DNA of 64,000 bases. Origin: Bidens hawaiensis. Lineage: Eukaryota; Streptophyta; Magnoliopsida; Asterales; Asteraceae. The DNA lies in assembly GCA_021521415.1 (NCBI GenBank), contig JAIQDT010000108.1, positions 1,328,001-1,392,000 on the forward strand, given 5' to 3'. Below, piece by piece: positions 32,630-45,247 of the stretch (its first letter is position 1; every line of letters starts with the position of its first letter). Below the pieces are notes generated by a model, which did not search any database, was not told where the DNA came from, and saw only the letters and a list, made by a program, of their open reading frames with translations. The position numbers were made by a program, and so were the translations under genes.

Positions 32630-34600
32630 ATGTGTTTTAACAAGGAATTTTCTTTTATACCACACCCTATTTCGAGTCTCATGAGTTTCGATACTATTGT
32701 TCGCATAATGTCTATCCATTTCAACAAGCACCGTACTTCCAAAACCTCTAGCCGCAAGTTAACTGCTCAAATCACCAAACAACTAGCTGCGGTCATTCCC
32801 GATATGATGACCCAAATTCACCAAAGCCTTTCTGCTAGTATCGCCTCTGCTTCAAGAGAGCCTAAACCATCTCATTGTTCGTATAAGACTTTCACCAGCA
32901 CCAAACCCCCGACGTTTGAGGGGACTGAAGGTGCCACTGCCCTACTTCAGTGGTACGAACAAATGGAAAGAAAATTCCTCCACATTGAGTGTCCCGATGA
33001 TAAGCGTACCCGTTTTGCTACAAGTGTCTTTGAAAAAGGGGCACTTACTTGGTGGGTGAAGGAAAAGAAAACCCGTGGTGCCGAAGCTGCCATGGCTATG
33101 CCATGGGACGAATTGAAAGAACTTATGACCAAGCAGTTCTTGCCTCCAAGTGAACTTACGAATTTGGAAGCTGAGTTTTGGAACCTCAAACAAGAGAGTG
33201 GTGAGCACGCAGCTTACACTTCTTGTTTCAATGAACTCAGTGTGCTGGTACCTCACCTTGTCACTCCAACCTTGCGTGCCATCGATAAGTACATTCGAGG
33301 ACTACTGAGACAAATTCAAGATAGTGTTTTGAGTAGTTCTCCCAAAGAACTTGGTGACGCAATCAACCTTGCTGCAACCTTAACTGATAATCATGTGAAA
33401 GCCGGGCTTTGACATTGAAGAAATCGAAGAAACTTGCTGATAAACCCTCTACCGAGTCCAAAGAATCGAAACCCGAGCCATCCAAGCCTTCTCATTCCTC
33501 AAGCCATAGAAAGCGCAAGAAATACGTGCTAACCCAACAAACTGCAACCCAACCCAACTCTGCCCACCACTCAGGAAACCCTATAACGGACCTCACCCAT
33601 TGTGTAACAGTTGCCAACGACATCATTCAGCAAGTATGCCGTGCCGTCAATGCAGTCGTTGCAACCGTTTTGGACACCTTAGTGCCACTTGTCGAGAGGT
33701 CACAATTGCATCAATTTCTCCTCCAATGTTCGCTCAACCCAACCCCCGTCCTGCACCGTATGTTCAACCTATTAATCAAATGCGAGCTTGCTATAATTGT
33801 GGTGACCCTAACCACTTTCTCAATGCGTGTCCACGACTCGCACATGTGAATGCACTTCAGCTTGCTCCAGCTCCGCTGTACCAGGTTCAGACGTATCAAA
33901 CCCAGCAAGCTTATCAGCCACAGGTTCCACCATTGTTGGCTAACCAAGCTCAAGTTCAGCCGCATCCCGCCATTTTAGATCCTGCACCCCAAGGTGGTCA
34001 AGTCGTTCAAGCTTCTCAAACTCCAACAGAGAATCGTGGGCGTGCTTTTATGATTAACACCAATCAAGCTCAGCAAAACAACGATGTGGTGAACGGTACG
34101 TTTCTCGTAAATGACCACTTTGCAACCATTTTATTTGATACCGGTGCCGATATGAGCTTTGTGTCTTTTGAATTTGAGCCTTTACTTGCTAAACCCCGAT
34201 TTAAACTTAAGAACTCATATTCTGTTGAGGTAGCCAATGGTAAATCGGTATCGATTGACTCGGTTATTCGAAATTGCGAGTTAGATTTAAATGGCCACAT
34301 GTTCTCAATCGATCTCATTCCTATAAAATTGGGAAGTTTTGACATCATAGTAGGCATGGACTGGTTATCTGTTCAGTGTGCTGAAATTGTTTGCTTCGAG
34401 AAGTTCATTCGTATCCCGCTTTCCGATGGTCAAATCCTTCGTTTCTCTGGTGAAAAGCCTTCTTCCTCGAGCCTAAATTTTATCACTTGTTTTCAAGCCC
34501 AAACGTACTTACACAAGAAGTATGTTGCATTCGTAGCCCATGTGGTGAAACATTCCTGTTGTTCGCGAGTATCCCGAGGTGTCTCCCGATAATGTATCTG
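32630..34600 (+). pseudogene. Tekay-like gag and protease, broken
   Basis: The gag core is visible at 32,890-33,412 (PPTFEGTEGATALLQWYEQMER ... FATSVFEKGALTWW ... FLPPSELTNLEAEFWNLKQ), matching the Retrotrans_gag family that forms the virus-like particle. After a stop and frame change at about 33,412, two CCHC zinc knuckles follow, one around CRQCSRCNRFGHLSATC and one at CYNCGDPNHFLNAC (about 33,620-33,830). The aspartic protease has the intact DTGADMSF motif (about 34,137) and the later GMDWLS motif (about 34,356). The frame is open from 33,600 to 34,592 and then shifts near 34,500-34,600. Confidence 0.88.
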
Positions 34601-35577
34601 GTCTTCCTCCTAATCGTGATGTGGAATTTTGAATCGATCTCGTGCCTGGTGCAACCCCGATTGCAAGGGCTCCTTATCGTCTTGCACCCTCCGAGATGCA
34701 AGAATTGTCTAACCAAATCCAGGAACTATTGGATAAAGGGTTCATTCGCCCTAGTTCATCTCCTTGGGGCGCACCTGCTCTTTTCTTCAAGAAGAAAGAT
34801 TGATCCTTCCGTATGTGCATTGATTACCGTGGGCTCAACAAACTCACAATCAAGAATCGCTATCCTTTGCCTCGTATTGACGATCTTTTTGATCAACTCT
34901 AAGGAGCTTCATGCTTCTCGAAGATTGATCTTCGTTTGGGTTATCATCAACTACGCGTACAGGAAGATGACATACCCAAAACCGCTTTTCGGACTCGTTA
35001 TGGGCATTACGAATTTATGGTTATGCCTTTTGGGCTAACCAATGCACCCGCGGTGTTTATGGATCTCATGAACCGTGTATGCAAACCATACTTACATAAA
35101 TTCATAATTGTTTTTATTGACGACATTCTTATCTATTCCAAGTCCAAAGCTGAGCACGAGAAACACCTTCATTCCGTCCTTGATCTTTTAAGGAAGGAAC
35201 AACTTTATGCTAAGTTTTCAAAGTGCGAGTTCTGGTTGAAAGAGATTCCGTTCTTAGGGCATAGTAAACGAAAAGGGTATCCACGTTGACCCATCCAAAA
35301 TCAAAGCCGTTAAGAATTGGAAAACTCCAACCACTCCTACTGAAGTTCGTTCATTTCTTGGCCTTGCGGGTTATTATCGTCGCTTCATTCTTAATTTTTC
35401 CAAGATCGCTTTTCCCCTAACCTCTCTAACTCAAAAGGATAAATCTTATGTATGGGGGCAAAGCAAGATGAAGCCTTTCATACTCTTAAGCGCATGCTTT
35501 GCGATGCACCGATCCTTGCACTCCCCGAGGGGAATGAGGATTTTGTTGTCTATTACGATGCCTCCACTCAAGGCCTC
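34601..35577 (+). pseudogene. Tekay-like reverse transcriptase, broken
   Basis: RT blocks occur in order across frames: a start near 34,620, [20 protein letters not shown] (about 34,815), [12 protein letters not shown] (about 34,920), [12 protein letters not shown] (about 35,025) and the catalytic FIDDIL (about 35,117). At least three in-frame stops are seen before 34,910, and further frameshifts after about 35,265. The RNase H start (YYDASTQGL) is cut at 35,577 by the Athila insertion. Confidence 0.88.
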
Positions 35578-37271
35578 TGATGTGTTGTAAAACACACTTA
35601 CTTTCCTTATCATTTTATCATGTTTTACATACTTAATTAGTTTAATTATTAAGATTTATGGTTTGATTATGCTTGATTTTACAAAGTTGAATGTTTACTT
35701 GTAGGTTTTGAAAGTTGATGGAAAAAAGAGTGAAATTTGAAGAGTTTAGGGGCTTAATTGGTCAACTTTCAATACTACAACTCAAGGCCCGAACCAAACC
35801 CACAAATTAGAGCCTTTCATGCCTTATTATATTAATTAAAAGAAAAAATAAAAAAACCCTAACCTGGCCACAACTTGCGATCGGCAGCAGCAAAGGGAGA
35901 AAGAAAAAAAGACTTGTGGCGGCTGTGAGGGCTGCTTGGCGGCTGGAAAAGGAAGAAGAACACCAAGGAGAGTCTTGTGCAGCTGCTAGGCATCATAAAC
36001 ACTCATAATCTCAGCCATATAATCCTAAGTAATCATTCATAAACTTTGTTCTTTTGTTCAAGAACCCTAACTAGTTAAACTTGATCTTTTGTTGGATTGT
36101 TTTGCAAGTAACTTAGAGATTGACTTGTGTTTTTTTGTTCTTGATCATTGAATGAGTTTTATTATGTTTATGTTGAGTTATATGATGTTTAATTTGATAT
36201 ATTGCTGCTGTCCAAAATCAATGAGTGGCTAAAGTAGTTAGTTCTACCTAGGTTAGATGATTATTGTTAGGTTTTAGTAAGTAGTTTGGATTGTTGATGA
36301 TCATGGCTTAAATTGTTAATGTAAAGTTTGGTTTAACATTGTATTAGGTTGTGTTTAGTGGCTGTGTTTTGATTAATAATACTCAATTACCTCTTTCTTT
36401 GATTGATTGAATCGGTTTTAGTTGATTTTAGCTTGTTTGAACTCTTTACTTTGTGTTTAGAGATTGTATGCGGGGTGTACAACCGTAGGGTTAATTTGGG
36501 TATATTAATTAGTTAAAATCAGCGGGTAGACACCTTCCTTGAGACCGAGAAGTGATAGGAAGTAAACTCGTCTCATAGCTTTTACTTGTTAGGATTAGGA
36601 TCGCGCGGGAGCGGGTTCGGTTCTTGTCGGGTTTGGGTTTGTGAGCGATTAGTTGACCTAGTTTAAGTTAAAATAAATTGTTCCTCTATCCTTGGTTGCG
36701 TAGTATTCATCTCCATTAGGGTTGTGTGTCGGTGAGACCGAGAGGAGAGTCGGCATTAGAGCACGTTAACAATTTGTCATCCGGTTTTGTTCTTAAAATC
36801 AATTAAGGGTAGGTTAGGGTTTGTTAGTGAGACCGAGAGGTAATCTAGCTTCCTGAGTGAAACTTAGTTGTGTCATTCCTTAGGAACCGGTGCCGTGAGA
36901 TTCTACAATCCAATAACTTACTATACCTTCAATAGGATTCTTACCTAGGTAGACGTTTTTCCCATTGATAAATCGTATTTTCACAGTTTCGTTTAGTCTT
37001 CTTAAATTAAGTCTTTTAAGTTAATTAAAATAAGTTAGGTTAAATAGTTAATAATATAAAAATCATTTAAAAAAATATATTATTCTTAGGTGAGTCTTAT
37101 TTAGGGTTAAGCATTAGATACGTTTTCACGTGTCCTTGTGTTCGACACTCGGACTTCCTTAGTGCTATACTATTAGTGATCGGTACACTTGCCGGTTTTG
37201 TGTGGCTTCTTTAGGAATTTCGTTTAATAAATTTAAAGCTTAGTTGTGAGAGCATCGTTATACACACATCA
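35578..37271 (+). repeat. Athila level-2 5' LTR
   Basis: Matches 54,953-56,641 almost throughout. It contains repeated 'gagaccgagag' words near 36,540-36,840 and no coding frame. Confidence 0.9.
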
Positions 37272-37277
37272 AGTTTT

Positions 37278-37295
37278 TGGCGCCGTTGCCGGGGA
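37278..37295 (+). other. Athila level-2 primer-binding site
   Basis: TGGCGCCGTTGCCGGGGA lies six bases after the LTR. This site is usual for Athila/Tat elements in plants. Confidence 0.85.
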
Positions 37296-37430
37296 CACGG
37301 TTAGAGGCGTATTAAGAACGACTCGAGTTAGGACTTGCCTTGTTTACTACTTGTTTTTCTTATTTGTTTTGTTTGTTAGTTTAAAATAGTTTAGCTAATT
37401 TTAGTTTACTTTGTTTATTTTAATAGTTGT

Positions 37431-38417
37431 ATGCGATGTACTCAATCTCAAGGACCACCAGAAACCGAAGGATTTTCCGAACCACAGAGAGAGCTTCGTG
37501 AGAGATGTCTTACAAAACCGTCTTCCAGTTCATTTACGTCCGTCGGTAATACATTCTCTTCTCCTATTTTTTCTGAACCCGTCATTAGGGATAGGATTAT
37601 GGGCGACGCGAATCCACCACCGAGGAGGACAGTTGCAGACCGGGCCCGTCCGGTCGATGCTGGCGCGAAATCCAGCATTGCTCCACCAGCTATAGGAGTT
37701 CAAACGACTTGGCAGATTCCATCTAATGTTCTGAACATGATTGCTCATTCTGCTCAATTTCACGGGTTGCTCCATGAGAACCCACATGCTCATATCACTC
37801 TCATTACACGAATTTGCGACACGTTTCATCTTGCCGGCGTATCCGAAGACGCGATCAAACTCCGAATATTCCCGTTCTCACTCGTTGATCATGCGAGTCT
37901 GTGGCTTGTGTCCATCCCACAGGGATCCATTGCTACTTGGGCTGCCATGCAGACCCAATTTCTTGAAAAATACGATCCTCCAGCTAAGGCCGCTCATTTG
38001 CGTAACCAGATCCATTCTTTCCAGATGGAGGACACCGAGAGTTTCTACGAGGCGTGGGAGAGATTTAAAAATCTACTTGCTTTATGTCCGAACCACGGCC
38101 TACAAGACTGGGCGGTTGTTGAGAAGTTCTACAAAGGAGTGACGTACGCGACTCAGAGCATGCTCGACACAGCTGCAGGAGGTAACTTATTGACAACAAA
38201 GGATACGGATGAGTGCATTGATCTGTTCAACGGGTTAGCCATGAGTGGATTCCAGCGACCACCAGCTAAGATTACCAAAACCGTCGACACATTATCACAC
38301 GGCATGCATTCGGTCGACACGAGCACCACACTTGCGGCACAAGTTGAGGCGTTAGCAAAGATAGTGAAGGACTTGCAGGTGAAAAGTAAGTTATGCGAGA
38401 TCTGTAGATGGGGGCAT
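37431..38417 (+). pseudogene. Athila level-2 gag, 5' part
   Basis: An open frame of about 329 codons. The gag domain is recognised from IPSNVLNMIAHSAQFHGLL (about residue 95), then IKLRIFPFSLVDHASLW and FLEKYDPPAKAAHLRNQI, typical of Athila/Tat gag. The frame ends at CEICRWGH, the first part of a CCHC zinc knuckle. It is cut there by the level-3 element; the missing Cys is found after 48,877. Confidence 0.88.
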
Positions 38418-39726
38418 TGATGTGTGCGTGCGCGTAGCTTGTATAAATATGAAAGGTTGGATATTTAGCTTTTGCACAAGATCATGTTTTAAATTTATAA
38501 AAGTGATTTCTACAAAGACTAAACACACACAAAATAGGCAAGTGTACCTATCGTATATGTAGAATAGTATTGGTAAGAACCAAGTATCGATCCATGGACA
38601 CAAATGTTTCTAATAATGAATCATTGTTTTACTTTAATCGGAGGTTTTAATCATTTTGGGGTTAATTTTCTTCAAACTTCTTATAAAATATAAATACTTA
38701 TATATATAATATATAGGTGACCAAGAAAAGAGATTCTAAACGAGTTGTTCAATTATGCGAAGGTTTCCATCTAAGATCAAGAATCCACTTCATTTTAGCA
38801 TTGATAAATAATATTTGAACATGTGGTAAACTTACCATAATAATATATGATAGATAGCTCCTTAAACCTTAAGTGAGCATCTTTGGCACTAAGGAGATAG
38901 CATGCGCATTTTAAAGTCCACCCTTTCCTAATGTCATGCCATCTCATTGATGTCAATTTAAGTTGGAAAGTAGTTTCGTAATGTAGAAAGATAAGGATTG
39001 ACTTCGATTTCTCAAATACCAATTCTTACAACTTCGGGTGGTTGTAGTTTAGTCACACAACCTCCCATTGGTTGATTTATGTAGGTTATAATTACACATT
39101 CCATTAACATATGATTTCTTTAGCTAATTTGATATCCTAAGCAAAGCCATTTTCGGATTACCAAGGTTTAGAAAAATACATCATAACTTATATCTCATCA
39201 TTTCTAAGTACAATATAAGGATCCATGTTTCGATAATGTATCAAAGTATTTCTATCTTTCAAGAACATGAATCGATCATGAACGATTGCCATTGGAATTG
39301 ACAACCACCAACTTTGAATTAGTGATTTAAGATGGTGAAACATTTCTCATCAAAAGATAATTGTAATATAACCATGTACTTTACTAGACTACACCACATG
39401 TTTTATATAATTATCAAGTAAAACAAAGCTTCTTCATAGATTTTAGATGGTAAAAGGAGTTTAGCTCATAATGAGCATGATGATAAACATTAAGATGAAT
39501 GATAATAACAAATACATGATTAAACTTGGAACAATCTAACCAAATGTAGATGAATCTTCCTTCTTAATGATGATGATGATGGATGATGATGATGGTTGAT
39601 GGTGATGACCTCCAAGCCTTCAAACTCTTCACTAGATCTTCAAAGTGAGTGTTAGTGTGTGTTTTTATAAGAGAGAACCGAATAGATTTCTTTTCAAGGC
39701 ACACCAAATGAGTGCAACATGAGCCA

Positions 39727-39736
39727 CTATTTATAG
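39727..39736 (-). promoter_or_regulatory. TATA box of the level-3 3' LTR
   Basis: CTATAAATAG on the minus strand, immediately downstream of the palindrome array. The same position is deleted in the 5' LTR of the element. Confidence 0.6.
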
Positions 39737-39751
39737 GCAATCTGGATAGTG

Positions 39752-40232
39752 AGGCACGGCCCCGTGCTTGACGAGCACGGCCCCGTGCTTGACGAGCACG
39801 CCCCCGTGCATGTTTTAAGACATGTGCCAGATTTGTTTAGTCTTTTCTGTGACGTGGCCACGGCCCCATGGTTGGTAGTCACGGCCCCATGGTTTTTAGT
39901 GACATGTGCTTAATTCTTTTTGTCGTTTCTGGAAGGTAAGCACAGCCCCGTGCTTCCTGAGGCACACCCCCGTGCTTTTTAGTGACATGTGCTCCATTCT
40001 TTTTGTCGTTTCTGGAAGGTAAGCACGGCCCTGTGCTTCCTGAGGCACGCCCCCGTGCTTTTAAGTGACATGTGCTAATTCTTTTTGTCGTTTCTGAAAG
40101 GTGAACACGACCCCGTGCTTCCAAAAGCACGGCCCCGTGTTTCCTGAAAGCACAACCCCGTGTTTCCAAAAGCACAGCCCCATGTTTCCTGAAAGCACAG
40201 CCCCATGTTTCCTAAAGCACAGCCCCATGTTT
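39752..40232. repeat. Array of CACGGCCCCGTG palindromes in U3
   Basis: About 16 imperfect copies of GCACGGCCCCGTGC, alternating with short spacers such as 'ttgacga', 'ttcctga' and 'ttccaaaa'. Larger sub-blocks of about 90 bp with 'tgacatgtgct' also repeat. The arms GCACGG/CCGTGC can pair around a 2-bp centre. Confidence 0.8.
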
Positions 40233-40408
40233 TGCTGTTTTCTTTGGTTTTTCTTTGGCTTTTCATTCGTTTCTTCGTTTGGGGCTTGGATTCACCTGAA
40301 AATACATTTTAACATGATAAGTAGTTATTTTAACTATATTATACGATAGAAGTTGCAGTTTTTAGAGATTATTTGATGCTAAAAAGATGTATATTTTTAT
40401 ATACATCA

Positions 40409-41718
40409 AACATCCCCACACTTGAACCTTGCTTATCCTCAAGCAAGCTACTTATAAATATTCTCTAAAAATAGCAAGTTAGGACAATAGCTTAAACATC
40501 CCCAAAAGAGTTCCAAGAAAATGGGAACAAAATAACCAACCTTAAATCATAGGAATATATGTAGTGATATATAAAAAGGTGATTTTTTTATTAGTGACTC
40601 TTTTAAGGTCAGATCGTCAAGACCAGTTTTGTCGAGGATGTGGATAAGTTCTTCCTTAATCCTGCTATGAACATAACTCCCAACTCTAATGGATCGTTCG
40701 GCTTTGAGCCTAATAGCCCCCACCATTATTAGTTCGGTATATTCATGTGAGACTGAGTTTGACTTTTTCTACATCTTCCTTCGTGGGATCAGTTTCCGTA
40801 TCCTAAGCAACGAAATATATTTTTGCTCTTCTTTTCATTGCGCTTTTGGAAACTCCACAAAATGGTGGCCTTTGTTCATCTCGGCGCCACTTTTTCATCA
40901 CCTCATTGCTAAAGAAAAAGATTCTCTTCCTAAGTTCTGGAGGCCACCTAGGTTTTGGGAAATGTATGCAGCAAAGGAAATTGAAATCGAAAGAATGCAT
41001 TTCCAGTTCTTTACGGTCTGCCGGTAAAAGACCAGTGTTGTATTTTACCGGTGAGAGGGATAAAGTGGTATGGTAAGGTTTTGTAAGGTTTATGGTTTTG
41101 TGATTTGAAGAATGGTTTGATGGGATTGTGACAATATTACCTTCTTCCTTATACAACGCTTCGTGAGGTCTTGAAATGAATAAATGCGACAAGTTCTAAA
41201 TCACACGAAACATGTGACTCACTCAAAGCTTTCGAAAAAATATTTATATGGCATGAGGTTTATCTCAGAGTAACGGAGGAATTGGGTATAAACGCCATAT
41301 TTTGCATAAATTTCTTCTCAATATTACAAAACTTCTTTTTACTTTTTCGCTTTTTTTTTGTTATAATAGATTTGTAGTTGGTTATTTGCAAAAAAATTTC
41401 TTAGATATGCTTTTGGGTTTGTTATAAAAATGGTCTTTGTTTGCTACAAAAATTTTGTTTATTAGAGACTCTTATAATTAGTTGAACAAGCAATTGGTCC
41501 AGTAATTCCCCTCCCCACACTTGAATCTCACATTGTACTCAATGTGAAAAGATTCATAAAAGATTAATAATAAGATTTATATGAAGTATGGAGGGCAAAA
41601 TGGAAAGGAACTTCCCTACGGGCCAACGAAATTTTGACAAATCGTCCCCTGTTGTTCGTGCGTTTTCCTGTAGTGTACCTATATAAAAACTGCATACGAC
41701 CAACAAGCATAATAATAC

Positions 41719-41762
<44 letters not shown>

Positions 41763-41840
41763 TTATTTATTATATATTTTTAACTTTATTTTAATGCCTA
41801 GTTTAATCAGGGTCTTGGCCAGACCCTACTTCCAAAATGT
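40409..41840 (-). other. Post-pol noncoding region of Athila level 3
   Basis: Lies between pol and the 3' LTR. On the minus strand, AAGTGTGGGGATGTT (40,410-40,424) abuts the LTR as the polypurine tract, and a second similar purine tract, CAAGTGTGGGGAGGGG, lies near 41,505-41,523. An (ATT)n run is at about 41,715-41,762. Opposed frames at 40,689-41,192 show no envelope or other domain. Confidence 0.6.
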
Positions 41841-42640
41841 TCATTGATCTGGGTGGAGGATTAGTACCTCCGAGACGGTCTCGAATGGTCCATCGATGTA
41901 TGGTTTCAATCGATGTCCATTAACTTTGAACTTCCGGCCTTCAGAATTTGAAATCTCGACTGCCCCATAGTCAAAAACTGATTCAACTATGTGTGGACCT
42001 GTCCAACGAGATTTCAACTTTCCTGGGAAAAGACGTAAACGTGTGTTATATAACAGTACACGGTCGCCAACTTGAAATTTCTTGTTTCCTTTTAAATGGG
42101 CGTCGTGTAAACGTTTAGTCTTTTTTTTGTAAGACCAGGAATTTTCACATGCCAGTGCTCTTAATTCTTCGAGCTCGTTAATTTGATCTTCTCGGTTTTT
42201 ACTGGCGGCCATTAGATCAAAATTCACTGCTCTCAGAGCCCAATACGCTTTGTGTTTTAGTTCTACGGGGAGATGACATGCCTTCCCATAAACAAGTTTG
42301 AATGGTGTTGTTCCTATGGGGGTTTTGTAAGCCGTCCTGAGGGCTCACAAAGCGTCATCTAACTTTTCTGCCCAATTTTTGCGATTCATTCCTATAGTTC
42401 TTTCTAAAATCCTTTTAATTCCCCGATTCGAGACTTCTACTTTCCCACTGGTCTGAGGGTGATATGGTGTTGCCAAACGGTGGTGAACCCCATATCATGC
42501 TAAGACTTTGTCCATCAGAGCGTTACAGAAGTGGGTACCTCTGTCGCTGATTAGGGCTTCCGGAGTACCGAATCGTGAAAATAACTTTTTCAGAAATCGT
42601 ACAACTACTCGAGCATCGTTAGTGGGAAGAGCTTGTGCTT
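41841..42640 (-). pseudogene. Athila level-3 integrase C-terminal part
   Basis: On the minus strand, the remainder of the integrase core ([18 protein letters not shown], then ISDRGTHFCN and [15 protein letters not shown] motifs) is spread over shifted frames with several stops. A clean frame then runs from 42,227 to 41,841, with GDRVLLYNTRLRLFPGKLKSRW, the C-terminal DNA-binding-like segment usual for this group. It is separated from the upstream frame by a small deletion near 42,641. Confidence 0.82.
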
Positions 42641-44377
42641 CTACACGTAGTCGACTGCTACAAGGATGTACTTATTTCTGAATGAGTTAGGAAATGGGCC
42701 CATGAAATCTATTCCCCATACATCAAAGACCTCACAAAATTGAATGCCTTTTTGAGCCATCTCATTTTTGGCTGAGATATTTCCGGCTCTTTGACAAGCA
42801 TCGCATGCTTGGATCAAAGCATGTGTGTCTTTATATATGGTGGGCCAGAAAAATCCTGCATCAAACACTTTTCTGAACGTAGTGGCGATACCGTGGTGCC
42901 CACCAGTAGGTCCTTCATGACAGTGTTTGAGAATATCTAAGGCCTCCTTTCCCGCTACACACCTACGAACAACCTGATCGGCCCCTATCCTAAACAAGTA
43001 TTGATCTTCCCAGAAGTAGAACTTAAGGACAGAGAAGAATTTCTTCCGTTGTTGATGAGTTAGCCCTTTTCTTAGGATTCTACAAGCCAGATAGTTTGCG
43101 AAGTCGGCAAACCAAGGACTTTCATCCTTTTCCTGAATGACTGCTTGGATTTGCATGAGAATTTTGTGCGGAAAATTATCATCGATAATTTCTTTGTGAA
43201 GTTCTTTTGAAGCTGGGCATTCAAAGCGTGAAAGATGGTTTGCGGCTACATTCTCTGCTCCCTTTTTGTCTTTGACTTCTATGTCGAATTCTTGGAGTAG
43301 TAGAATCCATCTGATAAGTCTGGGTTTGGCATCCTGCTTGTTGAAGAGGTAACGTATGGCGGCATGGTCGGTGTAAACTATGGTTTTGGAAAGAACTAAG
43401 TAGGATCTAAACTTTTCAAAGGCGAAAACTACTGCTAATAACTCTTTTTCTGTTGTGGTGTAGTTTTCTTGTGCATCATTAAGAGTTTTACTTGCATAGT
43501 AAATTGGGTGAAAATGTTTTTCTTTGCGTTGTCTGAGTACGGCTCCAACTGCAAAGTCACTTGCATCGCACACGATCTCGAATGGAAGGGTCCAATCGGG
43601 TGTAGTCATGATTGGTGCGTTGACAAGTTTGTCTTTTAATGTGTTGAATGATTCAACACATTCTTCAGAGAATACGAATGGTGTATCTTTCTCCAGAAGT
43701 TTGGTCATAGGTCTAGCAATTTTGGAGAAGTCTTTTATGAAGCGGCGGTAGAAGCCTGCGTGACCTAGAAAACTTCTAATGGCTCTGACTGAAGTTGGTG
43801 GTGGAAGTTTGGATATGGTTTCTATTTTTGCTCTATCAACTTCTAATCCTGCTTGGGATATCTTATGACCTAGAACGATGCCTTCTTTGACCATAAAGTG
43901 GCATTTTTCCCAGTTAAGTACTAAATTAACTTCCTCACACCTAGTCAACATTTTGTCTAGGTTTTTCAGACAATGATCGAAGGAGTCTCCAAAGACTGAG
44001 AAGTCGTCCATGAAAACTTCCATAGAGTGCTCGATCATTTCATGAAAGATGGCCACCATGCAACGTTGGAAGGTGGCCGGAGCATTACATAATCCAAATG
44101 GCATTCTTCGGTAGGCGAAGGTTCCGTATGGACAAGTGAAAGTGGTTTTCTTTTGATCTTTAGGAGCGATGGGAATTTGAAAGTATCCGAAGAATCCATC
44201 AAGAAAACAGTAGAACATTTTTCCAGATAATCGCTCAAGCATTTGATCGATAAAAGGAAGTGGAAAATGATATTTTCTTGTGGCGTCATTAAGCTTCCGG
44301 TAGTCAATGCAAACTCGCCAGCCTGTGATGGTTCTCATCGGTATTAGCTCGTCCTTCTCGTTCATTACAACTGTCAT
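42641..44377 (-). pseudogene. Athila level-3 reverse transcriptase, RNase H and integrase N-terminus
   Basis: 578 open codons. RT motifs: [20 protein letters not shown] (about residue 24), [16 protein letters not shown] (about 92) and the catalytic [10 protein letters not shown] (about 120). The connection and RNase H follow, with the [12 protein letters not shown] and [20 protein letters not shown] motifs (about 270-320). The integrase zinc-binding H-H-C-C region is intact in outline ([12 protein letters not shown] ... CDACQRAG), and the first catalytic Asp is in [13 protein letters not shown]. The frame ends just after this at VAVDYV, where about ten bases seem to be missing. Confidence 0.88.
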
Positions 44378-45247
44378 TCCTCCCTTCTTGGGTACTACTT
44401 GAACTGGACTGACCCAAGGTGAATCTGAGATTGGGTAGATTAATCCGGCATCAAGGAGTTTGATTACTTATTTCTTCACCACATCTTGCATGTTGGGATT
44501 GAGACGTCTTTGATGTTGGACCACGGGTTTGTATTCTTCCTCCATGAGAATTTGTGAGTACAAAGGAGGGACTGATGCCCTTGATATCCATGATCTTCCA
44601 TGCGATGGCCTTCTTATGGCTCTTAAGAACCTTAAGAGGTTCGTCTTTCTCTTCTTTCGAAAGGTGAGATGAAATAATTATTGGGAATAGGGAGTCTTTT
44701 TCTAGAAAGGCGTATTCGAGATGGCTTGGAAGTTCTTTCAACTCTAAGACTGGTGGTTCTTCGATTGATGATTTTGATTTTTCATTGTTCTCGGTGATCT
44801 CACATACTATTTCTGATGTTTCTTGATTGTTGTTGATAGCATTGAGATTTTCGTTATCTAAGATAGGTATGGTGATGGTTTCGGTTAAGATTTGTGTTTC
44901 CATCCTGCTAGTGATGGAGGAATCTCGCATATAGCAACTCACGATAGAATCTATGATGTCGATACAATATAATGCGTCATCGTGATGTTGAAGATATTTC
45001 ATAGATTTTCCTATGTCAAAAGTAATTGCCTCGTCATTGACCCTGAGAGTGAGTTTGGCGGTGAAAACATCAATAATAGCCTTTGCAGTGGCTAAGAAGG
45101 GTCTTCCTAAAATCAGAGGTACACTTTTGTCTTCCTCCATGTCTAGAATCATAAAATCTACTATGAAAACAAACTTGTCAATTTTGACAAGCATGTTTTC
45201 AACAATGCCCCGAGGGTATTTGACAGATCGGTCTGCTAACTAAATGC
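44378..45247 (-). pseudogene. Athila level-3 protease end and RT N-terminus
   Basis: The open frame 45,194-44,451 carries the protease C-terminal part (SVPLILGRPFLATAKAIIDV) and the linker to RT (LKELPSHLEYAFLEKDSLFP). A frameshift near 44,570 precedes the RT N-terminal block (NPNMQDVVKK-like), then another stop near 44,468. At about 45,243 an in-frame TAG sits where the family has a Gln codon. Confidence 0.8.

Larger units (their letters stand above)
38418..40408 (-). repeat. Athila level-3 3' LTR (full length)
   Basis: In LTR orientation it starts TGATGTATATAAAAATATAC and contains, in U3, a tandem array of AAGCACGGGGCCGTGCTT-like palindromes (39,752-40,232). A TATA box, CTATAAATAG (minus strand, 39,727-39,736), follows directly. 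An (ATG)n-like run lies near 39,568-39,604. Frames at 39,879-40,349 are products of the repeat array. Confidence 0.9.

Noticed and set aside
39879..40349. Overlapping frames of 63-98 codons in the CACGGCCCCGTG array
   Set aside because: The array is a U3 repeat of an LTR; the frames are periodic by-products with no domain.
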